Shown here one piece after another: positions 53,932 to 62,913 of a stretch of 64,000 nt of DNA (positions within the stretch are counted from its first letter, which is position 1; every line of letters starts with the position of its first letter). The stretch lies in NCBI RefSeq assembly GCF_050483325.1, contig NZ_JBCMYF010000027.1:1-64000 (forward strand), written 5' to 3'. The stretch comes from Bacillus_P idriensis_A (GTDB taxonomy: Bacteria > Bacillota > Bacilli > Bacillales > Bacillaceae). A program made the translations under genes and the position numbers. The notes beneath the pieces are model-generated. The model was not told the origin of the DNA. It saw only the letters and a list, made by a program, of their open reading frames with translations, and did no database searches.

Positions 53932-53969
53932 AAAAAAACCCCTTCGGCTACACATAACCAGAGGGGTGA
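53932..53969 (-). terminator. Terminator of the drug-exporter gene
   Basis: Stem ACCCCT / AGGGGT with about a 16-nt loop and TTTTTTT on the minus strand. Confidence 0.7.
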
Positions 53970-54057
53970 AACATTGTAACTTTTTATTGAACTCATAATA
54001 ACCAATTATTCTTATTTTAGTTGGTTATATGCAAAGGTGAAATGAGTTATTTCTTTG

Positions 54058-55545
54058 TCATTCCACAGCACCTTGCTTCATTTTCAAACTCGGTTCTTGA
54101 GGCATAGCACGTTTGATAAATAATGAAATGATCCATGCGGCGGCAACCAGTCCGAATGCAAATAAGAACGCACTTTTCATTCCGGAAATCATAGCTAGTA
54201 TTTGTAAGTCAGCCGGGTCTTCTTTCATCAGTGGATTTTCCATAAAACGAGCAGAACCATTGGTCATGATAGAAACAAGCAATGCTGTCCCGACAGCGCC
54301 GGCAACCTGCTGAAGCGTACTGATAATAGCCGTTCCGTGCGGATATAAAGGAGGCGGCAATTCGTTCAGAGCATTGGTCATAATCGGCATCATAACCATC
54401 GAAATCCCCAGCATTAACAGTGTATTGAAAATCATAATCGTGCTGTAGGAGGTTGACACTGTAATGAAGGCAAATTGCCACAAAGTATTGGCTACCAGCC
54501 CAAGGCCGATAAGCGCAAGCCATTTGGCGCCAAATTTATCAAATAACCTGCCTGTAATGGGCGACATGATTCCCATGACAATTCCACCTGGCAGCATGAC
54601 CAAGCCTGCCTTAAGCGGACTGTAGCCTAACGCATTCTGGAGGAAAATCGGCAGCAGCATCATTGCTGAAAACATTGCCATCATGATAATCATCATAATT
54701 ACCGTAGACATCCTGAAAATGGTGTATTTAAAGGTCCGTAAATCCAGCAGCGGCTGTGTAATCGTCAATTGCCTCCACGTAAACAGGGCTAAAGCAACAA
54801 CACCGATTATTAGCGGGATGAGAACTTCATAGCTCGACCAGCCGCCCTGTCCTTCTCCAGAACTGCTGAACCCGTACACAATCCCCCCGAATCCTAATGT
54901 TGAAAGGAGAAGCGAAAGGGGATCAATCTTCGGATTACTTGTCTCCGTAACATTTTTAAGCTTCATAAAGGCAAAGACCATTACTATCAATGCGATCGGC
55001 AGAACGCCGTAAAAAAGAACCCGCCAGCTGAAATGCTGAACAATGATTCCTGATAGCGTGGGTCCAATCGCGGGGGCAAACGTAATAACAATTCCAATGG
55101 TCCCCATTGCAGAACCCCTTTTTTCTATAGGAACGATGGAGAAGACCACATTCGTCAATAAAGGAAAGAGCAGTCCGGTTCCTGCTGCCTGAAGCAGCCT
55201 TCCTAATAAAAGCATTTCTATTCCCGGAGAGACAGCCGCTACAAATGTACCAGCCGTAAACAGCCCCATCGCTCCAAGGAACAGGCTTCTTGTCGTGAAA
55301 CGCTGAATTAAATAAGCGGTTACCGGGATAAGGACGCCGATAACAAGGAGATATCCGGTAGTCAGCCATTGCGCGGTACCCGGCTCAATTCCGAAGTCAT
55401 CCATAATCTTTGTTAAGGCTACGTTAAGCAGCGTTTCATTTAAAATGGCTACAAACACACCCAGAATCATAATCATAACAAGCAAAAAGTTTCCTCTGCT
55501 CCCGAATGTTCCTCCATTTTCAGCCGACTCTTTTTGATTTTTCAA
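54058..55545 (-). CDS. DHA2-family multidrug MFS exporter (LmrB/EmrB-like)
   Basis: An exporter of about 495 residues with 14 predicted membrane segments, proton-driven drug efflux type. The first segment has NETLLNVALTKIMDDFG, followed by the motif-A loop, GRLLQAAGTGLLFPL and motif C (GTIGIVITFAPAIGPTLSGIIVQ). The start is TTG at 55545 with GAAAGGAG upstream. Closest in style to B. subtilis LmrB/YcnB/YhcA. No local regulator lies beside it. Drug range unknown. Confidence 0.88.
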   Translation of the reverse strand: MKNQKESAENGGTFGSRGNFLLVMIMILGVFVAILNETLLNVALTKIMDDFGIEPGTAQWLTTGYLLVIGVLIPVTAYLIQRFTTRSLFLGAMGLFTAGTFVAAVSPGIEMLLLGRLLQAAGTGLLFPLLTNVVFSIVPIEKRGSAMGTIGIVITFAPAIGPTLSGIIVQHFSWRVLFYGVLPIALIVMVFAFMKLKNVTETSNPKIDPLSLLLSTLGFGGIVYGFSSSGEGQGGWSSYEVLIPLIIGVVALALFTWRQLTITQPLLDLRTFKYTIFRMSTVIMMIIMMAMFSAMMLLPIFLQNALGYSPLKAGLVMLPGGIVMGIMSPITGRLFDKFGAKWLALIGLGLVANTLWQFAFITVSTSYSTIMIFNTLLMLGISMVMMPIMTNALNELPPPLYPHGTAIISTLQQVAGAVGTALLVSIMTNGSARFMENPLMKEDPADLQILAMISGMKSAFLFAFGLVAAAWIISLFIKRAMPQEPSLKMKQGAVE

Positions 55546-55896
55546 CGTCTTTCTCCTTTCGATTCGCAAAATGCCTAAAAAAAAATTGCTGCATCAACGT
55601 TAGGAAAGTATCATCCTGCTTTCCCTCATATTCATTTATTCTTGCCAAGTACAGAACAAATATTCGCATTTATAGTACCATATAAATGACACAATTGCCA
55701 AACTATGAAATAGAAGAATGTATCTTGTGGTGGAAATAAAATTGATTGAGTATTATATGGGTAATAAATGCTTTTATGGAAAACAACTTTTGCAATTTGG
55801 CTCTTTTCTTAAGGATTGGTGCTTTTAGGCTAGAAGTTATAACTATAAGTTCTGTAGCGGAAGGAACTTGATTTCTTCAGAGAATTGAGGGAATTG

Positions 55897-56067
55897 GTTG
55901 ATTCCACTTTTCAGTGCAAAAAAGCAAAATGATGGAATCATAGCATGCGGCTGATTCCACTTTTCGTTGCAAAAAACCCAAATGATGGAACCAGAGCATG
56001 TGGTTGATTCCACTTTTCCGTGCAAAAACCAAATTTGTGGAATTATAGCGTGCATTTGATTCTGCTT
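55897..56067. repeat. 53-bp tandem repeat, three copies, each with internal hairpin
   Basis: Units at 55897-55949, 55950-56002 and 56003-56054 (52 bp), then a 13-bp partial copy. Each has TTGATTCCACTTTT followed by GTGCAAAAA and later TGGAAT, so TGATTCCA and TGGAATCA arms can fold. It lies in the 700-bp gene-free stretch between the drug exporter and cwlJ-like gene; the rest of that stretch is AT-rich with nothing I can support. Confidence 0.85.
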
Positions 56068-56225
56068 AATAACCAATTTTATAGAGAGTAATCAAAAACA
56101 ACAATCTATGTGAAAACAGCCTTTTATTTAAAATATTCGTTTTTAATCAAAGCTGAATGTACTGTCTGGAAGCAGGCACCCTTTTCATAATTTTAATAAC
56201 AATGACATCAATTTAGGCTATTGTT

Positions 56226-56233
56226 CATACTAT
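56226..56233 (+). promoter_or_regulatory. Possible sigma-E -10 element of the cwlJ-like gene
   Basis: CATACTAT resembles the mother-cell sigma-E -10 (CATACAAT). The -35 is weak. Known cwlJ genes are sigma-E dependent. Confidence 0.35.
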
Positions 56234-56250
56234 ATTTTTGGGGTGAAAAA

Positions 56251-56691
56251 ATGCCAAGAGTACAATACAAAGATTCAGACGTTGCCTTAATGGCCAGGAT
56301 GATGAGAGCAGAAGCTGAAGGTGAAGGAAAACAAGGGATGTTATATGTTGGGAATGTCATTGTTAATCGCCTTAAAGGAAATTGTATAGACTTTAAAAAC
56401 TTGAGAACCATTCCACAAGTCATTTATCAAGTGCAGGGAGGAAATTACTCTTTTGAAGCGGTTCAAAAAGGAAATGTATTTTATAATAGAGCGAGGTCTG
56501 TTGAAAAAAGATTAGCACAAAAGAATTTGGATTATTGGAGAGAGCACCCGGCAAAATTTGCTCTATGGTATTTCAATCCATATGCCCCATGCCCTCCAAC
56601 ATGGTACGATCAGCCTTTTTCTGGTCAATTTAAGAAACATTGCTTTTATGAGCCCAAAGCAGGAACATGTGATAATGTTTATAGCGGATAA
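56251..56691 (+). CDS. CwlJ-like spore cortex-lytic hydrolase
   Basis: A 146-residue Hydrolase_2 (SleB/CwlJ catalytic) protein that cleaves muramic-delta-lactam cortex during germination. MARMMRAEAEGEGKQGMLYVGNVIVNRL holds the catalytic glutamate. NLRTIPQVIYQ, AKFALWYFNPY and CPPTWYDQPFSGQFKKHCFYEP match CwlJ. There is no signal peptide, as usual for CwlJ. The ATG at 56251 is 6 bp after GGGGTG. The usual partner gerQ is not adjacent, so this may be a second paralogue. Confidence 0.88.
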   Translation: MPRVQYKDSDVALMARMMRAEAEGEGKQGMLYVGNVIVNRLKGNCIDFKNLRTIPQVIYQVQGGNYSFEAVQKGNVFYNRARSVEKRLAQKNLDYWREHPAKFALWYFNPYAPCPPTWYDQPFSGQFKKHCFYEPKAGTCDNVYSG

Positions 56692-56774
56692 GTTCTGGCT
56701 TTACCCTGTAAAATTACCTGTGATGCCAAAAAACAAAATATCAAGGGCTTGGTATGTTAGTTTAATATGCATTA

Positions 56775-56801
56775 AGGACCACATTAAGTGGTCTTTTTTT
56801 G
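56775..56801 (+). terminator. Terminator after the cwlJ-like gene
   Basis: Stem GACCAC / GTGGTC with loop ATTAA and seven T residues. Confidence 0.85.
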
Positions 56802-56905
56802 TACAGAAACAACATGAAGAGGAAAGGGAAGTAGCATTCACTATAGTTGTGGTTTAAAATGTAGTGACAGGTTTCGCTATAGGCAATGATATAGGAGGTT
56901 TATCG

Positions 56906-57418
56906 ATGGATAATAACGATATATTAATTCGATTAAGATATGCACTGGATCTGAAAAATACAGAAATGGTAGAGATTTTTAAGCTTGGCGGGATTGAAGT
57001 GGACAGGCAGGATTTGCCGAAGATCCTTACAAAATCAAAAGACAGCTACGATGATGAGTTTGATGAGGATGAAGAGAACATTACATGCGACAATGTGATG
57101 TTCGAGTCCTTTTTAAATGGCTTCGTGACATTTAAAAGAGGCAAACAGGAGCCAAAGCCGGGACAGCCTGAAACACCGGAACTGACTTTGGGGCGAAGTG
57201 CGAATGTGAACAATCTTCTTTTGAAAAAAGTGAAAATTGCCCTCTCGATGACAAGTGAGGACATGCTTGATGTGTTCGATAAAGCCGGTATTCATGTGAC
57301 AAAAGGGGAATTAGGCGCTTTATTGCGAAAAGAAGGCCATAAAAATTACAAAGAGTGCGGGGATAAATTCGCGAGAAACTTCTTAAAGGGATTGGCTGTA
57401 AAATACAGAGGAGCTTAA
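56906..57418 (+). CDS. DUF1456 (YehS-like) protein
   Basis: A 170-residue protein with two copies of the DUF1456 helical unit: NDILIRLRYALDLKNTEMVEIFKLGGIEV (about 3-31) and NNLLLKKVKIALSMTSEDMLDVFDKAGIHVTKGEL (about 99-133). An acidic linker (DDEFDEDEENI) joins them. AGGAGG precedes the ATG at 56906. Function unknown. It is 6 bp before the metallopeptidase gene, so co-transcribed. Confidence 0.83.
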   Translation: MDNNDILIRLRYALDLKNTEMVEIFKLGGIEVDRQDLPKILTKSKDSYDDEFDEDEENITCDNVMFESFLNGFVTFKRGKQEPKPGQPETPELTLGRSANVNNLLLKKVKIALSMTSEDMLDVFDKAGIHVTKGELGALLRKEGHKNYKECGDKFARNFLKGLAVKYRGA

Positions 57419-57424
57419 GTAAGG

Positions 57425-58132
57425 ATGATTCATACATACTCAGGCGAAACCATCCAGTATGAGGTTACCTGCAAAAACCGAAAGTCCATTGGCCTTCGGA
57501 TGGACCAATATGGGAATGTAGAGGTCCTGGCTCCGAAAGGAACATCTGATGAACGTGTGGTTCAGGCTCTAGAGGAAAACTGGGGTCTCATACAGGCAAA
57601 AGCAAAGGAAATAAAGGAGCGGATGCTCGGTCCGAAGAAGAAAGTCTATGAACATGGGGAGAGATTTCTTTATTTGGGAAGGGACTATCCGATTCAGATT
57701 GTTCATGATGAAACCATCCAGCAGGATCATGCCGAGTTTGAGGGAGACAAGCTGCAGATCTATGTAAAGCAGCTTGAGGATGAAAAAATCAAGCAGGCGC
57801 TGAAGCGATTTTATTATCAACAATGTAAAATGATCGTTGAGAAGAGCATCAAAACCTATCAGCCCAACTTCAAATTGAAGCCACGATCGGTTCGCATCGT
57901 CGACAGCAAAAAGAACTGGGGAACCTGTGACGCCAGCCAGCAGCTGACCTTTAACTGGAAGCTGGCCATGGCACCTCAGAAGGTAATCGACTATGTCGTC
58001 ATCCACGAAATGTGCCATATGGTTCATTTGAATCACGACCGCTCCTTCTGGCGCCTGGTTGGGAAGATGATGCCGGGGTATAAGGAGCAAGAGCATTGGC
58101 TGGCTGTTTCTAGTTGGAAGATGACGGTATAA
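57425..58132 (+). CDS. YgjP-like zinc metallopeptidase (DUF45)
   Basis: A 235-residue YgjP/DUF45 protein with the zinc motif HEMCHMVHLNHDRSFW (HExxH with a downstream His/Asp) and the family segment VRIVDSKKNWGTCDASQQLTFNWKLAMAPQKVIDYVVIHE split before and within it. Cytoplasmic. Related proteins resemble the peptidase part of type I restriction-linked or SprT-like proteases; the substrate is unknown. Confidence 0.88.
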   Translation: MIHTYSGETIQYEVTCKNRKSIGLRMDQYGNVEVLAPKGTSDERVVQALEENWGLIQAKAKEIKERMLGPKKKVYEHGERFLYLGRDYPIQIVHDETIQQDHAEFEGDKLQIYVKQLEDEKIKQALKRFYYQQCKMIVEKSIKTYQPNFKLKPRSVRIVDSKKNWGTCDASQQLTFNWKLAMAPQKVIDYVVIHEMCHMVHLNHDRSFWRLVGKMMPGYKEQEHWLAVSSWKMTV

Positions 58133-58251
58133 ATAAAGGTGGTTCTTTTGTATATTGGGAGCATGAGAATCACCTTATTAAAAAAATGAAACCGTATTCA
58201 AAAAACATCTTGCCATCAGAATTCAAACATGCTAATCTAATCCCAAGAATA

Positions 58252-58344
58252 AAATCTAAACGTTTACATTTGTAAAGTGACGATCACATAGTTGAAATCA
58301 CAGTAAACGCCTTTTTTTCTAAAAAAATCTAAACGTTTACATTT
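58252..58344. promoter_or_regulatory. Twin LacI-type operators before the deo-like regulator gene
   Basis: AAATCTAAACGTTTACATTT occurs twice, identically, at 58252-58271 and 58325-58344. The 73-bp spacing is about seven helical turns, which suits DNA looping. The core TAAACGTTTA is a LacI-family palindrome. The second copy ends 14 bp before the regulator start codon. Confidence 0.8.
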
Positions 58345-58358
58345 TTGGGGTGTTGATA

Positions 58359-59381
58359 GTGGAAGCAAAACCAAATATTCAGGATGTAGCTAAGCTTGCA
58401 GATGTTTCGATTGCAACTGTGTCCCGGGTTATTAATAACCAGGGTGGCGTTCGCAGGGTAACAGAGGACCGGATCCTTAAGGCGATTGAGGAACTTGGCT
58501 ATATCCGCAGTGCAGCAGCCAGAACGATGAAGCGAAAAGAAACGAATACTATTGGTGTAATTGTTCCTGATATCAAGAACCCGTTCTTTCCTCTTGTTAT
58601 GGCAGGGATTGAACAGAAAGCCCGTGAGAAGGAATACTTTACGATTTTGAGCAGTACCAATGAATCACCGAAAGTGGAAGTGGAGATTGTAAAGAATTTT
58701 ATTGAACGCGGTGTAGATGGTGTGATCATTACGACTGCCAATGAAAATGGGGACCACTTGAGGCTGCTTCATGAGCAGGGAATTCCAGTTGTGGCGGTAG
58801 ACCGCAGTATTAAGAAGTTCGAAGTAGATACAGTTCTGGTGGATAACAAGAAGGGATCTTATCAGGCGGTTCAGCATTTAATCCTTCAGGGACATGAAAA
58901 GATTGCGATCATATGTGGTCCGCAGAGCACGACCCCTGGACTTGAAAGGTTCTTGGGTTATAAGAAGGCGCTTGAGGATTACAACATTGAATTGGACGAG
59001 CGGTATGTGATTCATGGGGATTTCGGAGAGCAGAGCGGGATCGAGAGTACTAAGAAACTGTTTGAACTGGATGATCAGCCGACAGCGATTTTTTCTTCCA
59101 ACAACTTGATGACGATCGGGTGTATGAAAGCGCTGGATGAATTGAACTGGAAGCTTGGCAGTGAGGTTTCGTTCATTGGGTTTGATGAAGTGGATATTGC
59201 TACATTCTTAAATCCAAAGCTTAGTGTCGTTGCAAGACCTATGAATGCGATTGGGGAAATTGCTTTTCAGCTGCTTCATGAGCGGATTTCATTTAAAGGA
59301 GCTCTTCCGAAGCGGGAGTATTTATTGTCTCCAGAGCTGAAAATCAGAGAATCTTGCCGGTTATCGAGTCAGCCGGTCTGA
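58359..59381 (+). CDS. LacI-family regulator of the deoxyribose-type operon
   Basis: A 340-residue LacI/RbsR-like repressor. HTH NIQDVAKLADVSIATVSRVINN, then effector domain with TIGVIVPDIKNPFFP, VDGVIITTANENG, IPVVAVDRS and FIGFDEVDIATFLNPKLS. GTG at 58359 has GGGGTG 6 bp upstream; the frame is open further up but lacks a good site. Enterobacterial deo sugar operons use the DeoR-type DeoQ instead. It likely represses itself and the downstream permease operon. Confidence 0.87.
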   Translation: MEAKPNIQDVAKLADVSIATVSRVINNQGGVRRVTEDRILKAIEELGYIRSAAARTMKRKETNTIGVIVPDIKNPFFPLVMAGIEQKAREKEYFTILSSTNESPKVEVEIVKNFIERGVDGVIITTANENGDHLRLLHEQGIPVVAVDRSIKKFEVDTVLVDNKKGSYQAVQHLILQGHEKIAIICGPQSTTPGLERFLGYKKALEDYNIELDERYVIHGDFGEQSGIESTKKLFELDDQPTAIFSSNNLMTIGCMKALDELNWKLGSEVSFIGFDEVDIATFLNPKLSVVARPMNAIGEIAFQLLHERISFKGALPKREYLLSPELKIRESCRLSSQPV

Positions 59382-59430
59382 GAATAAGAACAGGGCACCA
59401 ATGGATCAGATTTGATCCTGCGCCTTTCTA

Positions 59431-59449
59431 TATAATGAAAGCGTTTTAT
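59431..59449 (+). promoter_or_regulatory. -10 box and cre-like site before the FucP-type permease
   Basis: TATAAT (59431-59436) joins TGAAAGCGTTTTAT, one mismatch from cre. A weak hairpin (59392-59426) just upstream may end the regulator transcript. CcpA control of the catabolic genes is likely. Confidence 0.5.
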
Positions 59450-59501
59450 TTTTACCTTTTTATAGAATAAGAGATTAATTAGACAAAAGGGGATGTTAGA
59501 A

Positions 59502-60842
59502 ATGAAGGCAAACAACATTATTCAGCTTCAGGACGGGTATTTGAACCGCACACCGATTTTTCAGTTTATCCTCTTGTCTCTGCTGTTCCCGTTATGGGCA
59601 GTGGCGGCAAGCTTGAATGATATTCTGATTACACAGTTCAAGCATGTGTTTGAACTTAGTGATTTTGCAAGCGCTTTAGTACAAAGTGCCTTTTACGGAG
59701 GGTATTTCCTGGTAGCGATTCCTGCTTCTATGGTTATCAAGAAAACAAATTATAAGTTTGCCATTATAACAGGTTTGCTTTTCTATATTGTGGGGTGTTC
59801 ACTCTTTTACCCGGCATCACATATGGCCACTTACACAATGTTCTTATTTGCCATTTTTTCAATCGCAATTGGCTTAGGGTTTCTTGAAACGGCTGCGAAT
59901 ACATACAGTTCAATGATCGGACCGCGCAAGTATGCGATTCTTCGATTGAACATCAGCCAGACGTTTTACCCGATTGGTGCCATTTCCGGAATCCTGCTTG
60001 GAAAATATCTTGTGTTCCAGGAAGGCGCTAGTCTTGAAGCACAAATGGCAACGATGACTCCTGCAGAAGCACAGGCGTTTGGATTGAAAATGCTAGAACA
60101 TACTCTTGAACCTTATAAATATATTATTTTCGTTCTTGTCGGTGTACTTATTCTGTTTGTTCTTACGAAATTCCCATCTTGTAAACCGGAAGTGAAAAGC
60201 AGCAAAGCTTCAGAGAAAGCACCTGGCATCTTGCCGACACTTAAATACTTAGCTGGCATTAAACGTTTCCGCAAAGGAATTGCCGCTCAGTTTTTATATG
60301 TAGGAATGCAGGTAACTGTTTGGTCCTTTACGATACGTCTAGCGCTGGATCTTAATCCGGACATTAATGAACGTACAGCATCAAACTTCATGGTATACAG
60401 CTTTATTGCATTCTTTATTGGTAAATTCATTGCAAATTTCTTGATGACTCGTTTTTCACCTTCAAAAGTATTGGTTACATATTCAATCATTGGTTCAGTT
60501 CTGCTTGCTTATGTGGCATTCGTGCCGAACATGACAGCGGTGTATGCAGCGGTTGCTGTGAGCATGCTGTTTGGACCGTGCTGGCCAACAATTTATGCGG
60601 AAACGCTTGAAGTCGTTAAAGAGAAAAAATACACAGAAACAGCTGGAGCGATTCTAGTGATGGCAATTGTCGGGGGAGCAGTTATCCCAGCCGTTCAGGG
60701 ATTTGCTTCTGACATCTTCGGTTCTATGCAGACCGCTTTCCTTGTATCGATGGCTTGCTTTGTTTATGTAGGTTTTTATTTCTACGGTGAAATGAAAACA
60801 CAAAAAAATGCTGAGCAAGTAAAATCAAAAGCCACAGCATAA
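59502..60842 (+). CDS. deoP: FucP-type sugar:H+ symporter, probable deoxyribose permease
   Basis: A major facilitator of about 446 residues, L-fucose permease (FucP) family, with 12 segments. The N-terminal FILLSLLFPLWAVAASLNDILITQFKHVFELSDFASALVQSAFYGGYF is split by the family signature SLNDILI; ETAANTYSSMIGP and FGPCWPTIYAETL follow. DeoP of enterobacterial deoxyribose operons belongs to this family, and the two downstream genes match DeoX and DeoK. AAAGGGG is 9 bp before the ATG at 59502. Confidence 0.78.
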   Translation: MKANNIIQLQDGYLNRTPIFQFILLSLLFPLWAVAASLNDILITQFKHVFELSDFASALVQSAFYGGYFLVAIPASMVIKKTNYKFAIITGLLFYIVGCSLFYPASHMATYTMFLFAIFSIAIGLGFLETAANTYSSMIGPRKYAILRLNISQTFYPIGAISGILLGKYLVFQEGASLEAQMATMTPAEAQAFGLKMLEHTLEPYKYIIFVLVGVLILFVLTKFPSCKPEVKSSKASEKAPGILPTLKYLAGIKRFRKGIAAQFLYVGMQVTVWSFTIRLALDLNPDINERTASNFMVYSFIAFFIGKFIANFLMTRFSPSKVLVTYSIIGSVLLAYVAFVPNMTAVYAAVAVSMLFGPCWPTIYAETLEVVKEKKYTETAGAILVMAIVGGAVIPAVQGFASDIFGSMQTAFLVSMACFVYVGFYFYGEMKTQKNAEQVKSKATA

Positions 60843-60918
60843 GACTTAGTCACCAATAGAAAAGGCAGCTGTAATCCTGGCTGCCCGATCTATAGTGGGC
60901 ACGAAAGGAATGGAAAGA

Positions 60919-61932
60919 ATGACAGGTATGATAGAATTTCAGCGTGCATTTTTCACAGAAAGCAGGAAAGTAATTTTCAGAAACACTGAATTTACTGCAA
61001 GTTTATTTAAATATCCATCTGGTGTCGAAGCGATTGAACTGAAAAATTCCCGCGGCAGAATGGTTGTGCTTCCTTATATGGGCCAAATGATTTGGGATTT
61101 GGAATTTGACGGTGCTGATCTGAAAATGAAAAATATGTTCTCTCAGCCAAAAAAGGCTGAACGGGTGATTGATACATATGGCTGCTTCGCTTTTCATTCA
61201 GGATTAATCAGCAATGGATGCCCAGGTCCCGGGGATGATCATGAACTCCACGGGGAAATGGCGTGTGCAGAGATGGACAGAGTGTGGCTTGAGATTACGG
61301 ATAAAGGCATTAAAGTATGCGGGGAGACAGAGTATGTTAAAGGCTTCGGCCATCATTACCTGGCTTCCCCAAGCGTAGAAATGATAAGCGGAGAATCATT
61401 CATTAAGATGAATATGACTGTGAAAAACCTCTCAGGTGCAGCTATGCCGCTTCAATATATGTGCCATACAAATTTTGCCTATCTTGATCAGGCAGTGATG
61501 AAGCAAAATATTCCACAGGATGCTTTTAAGCTTAGGGAATCGATTCCAGGTCATGTGAAGCCGACTGAAAAATGGCTGAATTATAATAAGAAGCTATCGA
61601 CTGGCGAAGAATTACTCACGCAATTAATCAATCCAGACATGTATGACCCTGAGATTGTGTTTTTTGCAGATGAACTCAATCAATACGAAGACATAGCAGA
61701 GTTTGAAATGGTATCGCCTAATGATGTGATTTTCTTCACAAAGTTTAAAACAGAGGAATTAAATTATGCCACAAGATGGCTATTACATAATTCGGACCAG
61801 CAAGTAGGAGCGTTTGTCCTGCCAGCAACATGCCGGCCAGAAGGCTTCAAGGCTGCTGAGAAAGCAGGAACGCTAATTTCGCTTAAAGCGGGGGAAGAAC
61901 GATCATTCACGGTTGTAACCGGAAAGAAATAA
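60919..61932 (+). CDS. deoX: DUF4432 aldose 1-epimerase-like protein (DeoX type)
   Basis: A galactose-mutarotase-like protein of about 337 residues, DUF4432 family. GVEAIELKNSRGRMVVLPYMGQMIWDLEFDG is split along the first beta strands; CFAFHSGLISNGCPGPGDDHELHGEM and MPLQYMCHTNFAYLD carry candidate catalytic His/Glu. DeoX of deoxyribose operons is in this family and may mutarotate deoxyribose (inference). The ATG at 60919 follows AAAGGA. A hairpin GGCAGC/GCTGCC (60865-60886) lies before it. Confidence 0.75.
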   Translation: MTGMIEFQRAFFTESRKVIFRNTEFTASLFKYPSGVEAIELKNSRGRMVVLPYMGQMIWDLEFDGADLKMKNMFSQPKKAERVIDTYGCFAFHSGLISNGCPGPGDDHELHGEMACAEMDRVWLEITDKGIKVCGETEYVKGFGHHYLASPSVEMISGESFIKMNMTVKNLSGAAMPLQYMCHTNFAYLDQAVMKQNIPQDAFKLRESIPGHVKPTEKWLNYNKKLSTGEELLTQLINPDMYDPEIVFFADELNQYEDIAEFEMVSPNDVIFFTKFKTEELNYATRWLLHNSDQQVGAFVLPATCRPEGFKAAEKAGTLISLKAGEERSFTVVTGKK

Positions 61933-61944
61933 GGAGGAAAAAAC

Positions 61945-62865
61945 ATGGATATAGCAGTTATCGGATCCAACATGGTGGATCTTATCTCATACATTGATAA
62001 AATGCCGAAAGAAGGGGAAACGCTAGAAGCGCCTGACTTTGAAATCGGGTGCGGCGGCAAAGGAGCAAACCAGGCCGTTGCAGCTGCCAAAATGGGTTCT
62101 GACGTCATGATGGTCACAAAAGTTGGCGAAGACCTTTTTGCAGACAATACAATTCAAAACCTTGAAAACTATGGAATCGATACGGAGTTTACAAAGAAGG
62201 TACCAGGTACATCAAGCGGTGTAGCACCGATTTTTGTAGATCCGGAATCAAAGAACCGCATCCTGATTATTAAAGGAGCAAACCAGCACTTGCAGCCAGA
62301 TGATGTTGACCGTGCAGCTGAGAAGCTTAAAACATGCTCCCTTATTGTTCTTCAGCTTGAAGTTCCGCTTCCAACGGTTTACCGCGCAATTGAGTTTGGA
62401 AAAGAGAATGACATTCCTGTTATCTTAAATCCGGCACCTGCAACTAAGGATTTAGATTTTGAATTTGTATGCAAAAGCGACTTTTTCATACCGAATGAAA
62501 GTGAACTTGAGATCTTAACTGGCATGCCAGTTGAATCTGATGAGCAAGTCAAAGCAGCAGCATCTGTCCTGATTGAAAAAGGAGTAAAAGATGTCATTGT
62601 CACAATGGGCAGCCGCGGCGTGATGTGGATTACAAAGGAAAAAACACAAGTAATCGAGTCGCATAAAGTGGAAGCGGTTGATACCACTGGAGCAGGCGAT
62701 GCATTCATCGGATGCTTTGCACACTACTTTGCGAAAAACGGGAATGTGCTTCAGGCGATAAAAATGGCTACAGCATTTGCTGCATTGAGTGTTACTAAAC
62801 GCGGTACTCAGTCTTCTTATCCGACTGCGGAGGAAGTTGAGGAGTTATTGAAAATCCAGGCCTAA
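61945..62865 (+). CDS. deoK: PfkB sugar kinase, probable deoxyribokinase DeoK
   Basis: A 306-residue PfkB kinase phosphorylating a pentose at O5. GCGGKGANQAVAAAK (35-49) and VDTTGAGDAFIGC with catalytic D252 are intact. The sugar site reads S8-N9-M10-V11-D12; ribokinases usually have N-x-D with Asn where Met10 stands, and Met at this place is the known mark of Salmonella DeoK. The N-terminal sequence as I remember it for DeoK is nearly the same. Product deoxyribose-5-phosphate would go to DeoC, not in this window. Confidence 0.8.
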   Translation: MDIAVIGSNMVDLISYIDKMPKEGETLEAPDFEIGCGGKGANQAVAAAKMGSDVMMVTKVGEDLFADNTIQNLENYGIDTEFTKKVPGTSSGVAPIFVDPESKNRILIIKGANQHLQPDDVDRAAEKLKTCSLIVLQLEVPLPTVYRAIEFGKENDIPVILNPAPATKDLDFEFVCKSDFFIPNESELEILTGMPVESDEQVKAAASVLIEKGVKDVIVTMGSRGVMWITKEKTQVIESHKVEAVDTTGAGDAFIGCFAHYFAKNGNVLQAIKMATAFAALSVTKRGTQSSYPTAEEVEELLKIQA

Positions 62866-62870
62866 TAGAA

Positions 62871-62906
62871 ACAAGACAGGAGCAAAGTTCCTGTCTTGTT
62901 TTCTTA
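62871..62906. terminator. Bidirectional terminator between deoK and cupin genes
   Basis: A perfect 11-bp stem ACAAGACAGGA / TCCTGTCTTGT, then TTTTCTTATTT. Confidence 0.88.
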
Positions 62907-62913
62907 TTTCCTT

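Noticed and set aside
55843..56076. A 77-residue minus-strand open frame in the gene-free stretch
   Set aside because: It is made almost wholly of the 53-bp tandem repeat and has no ribosome binding site, so it is a by-product of the repeat.
61945..62865. Annotation as ribokinase RbsK
   Set aside because: Met10 in the sugar site, strong overall likeness to DeoK and the DeoP/DeoX-type neighbours favour deoxyribokinase.
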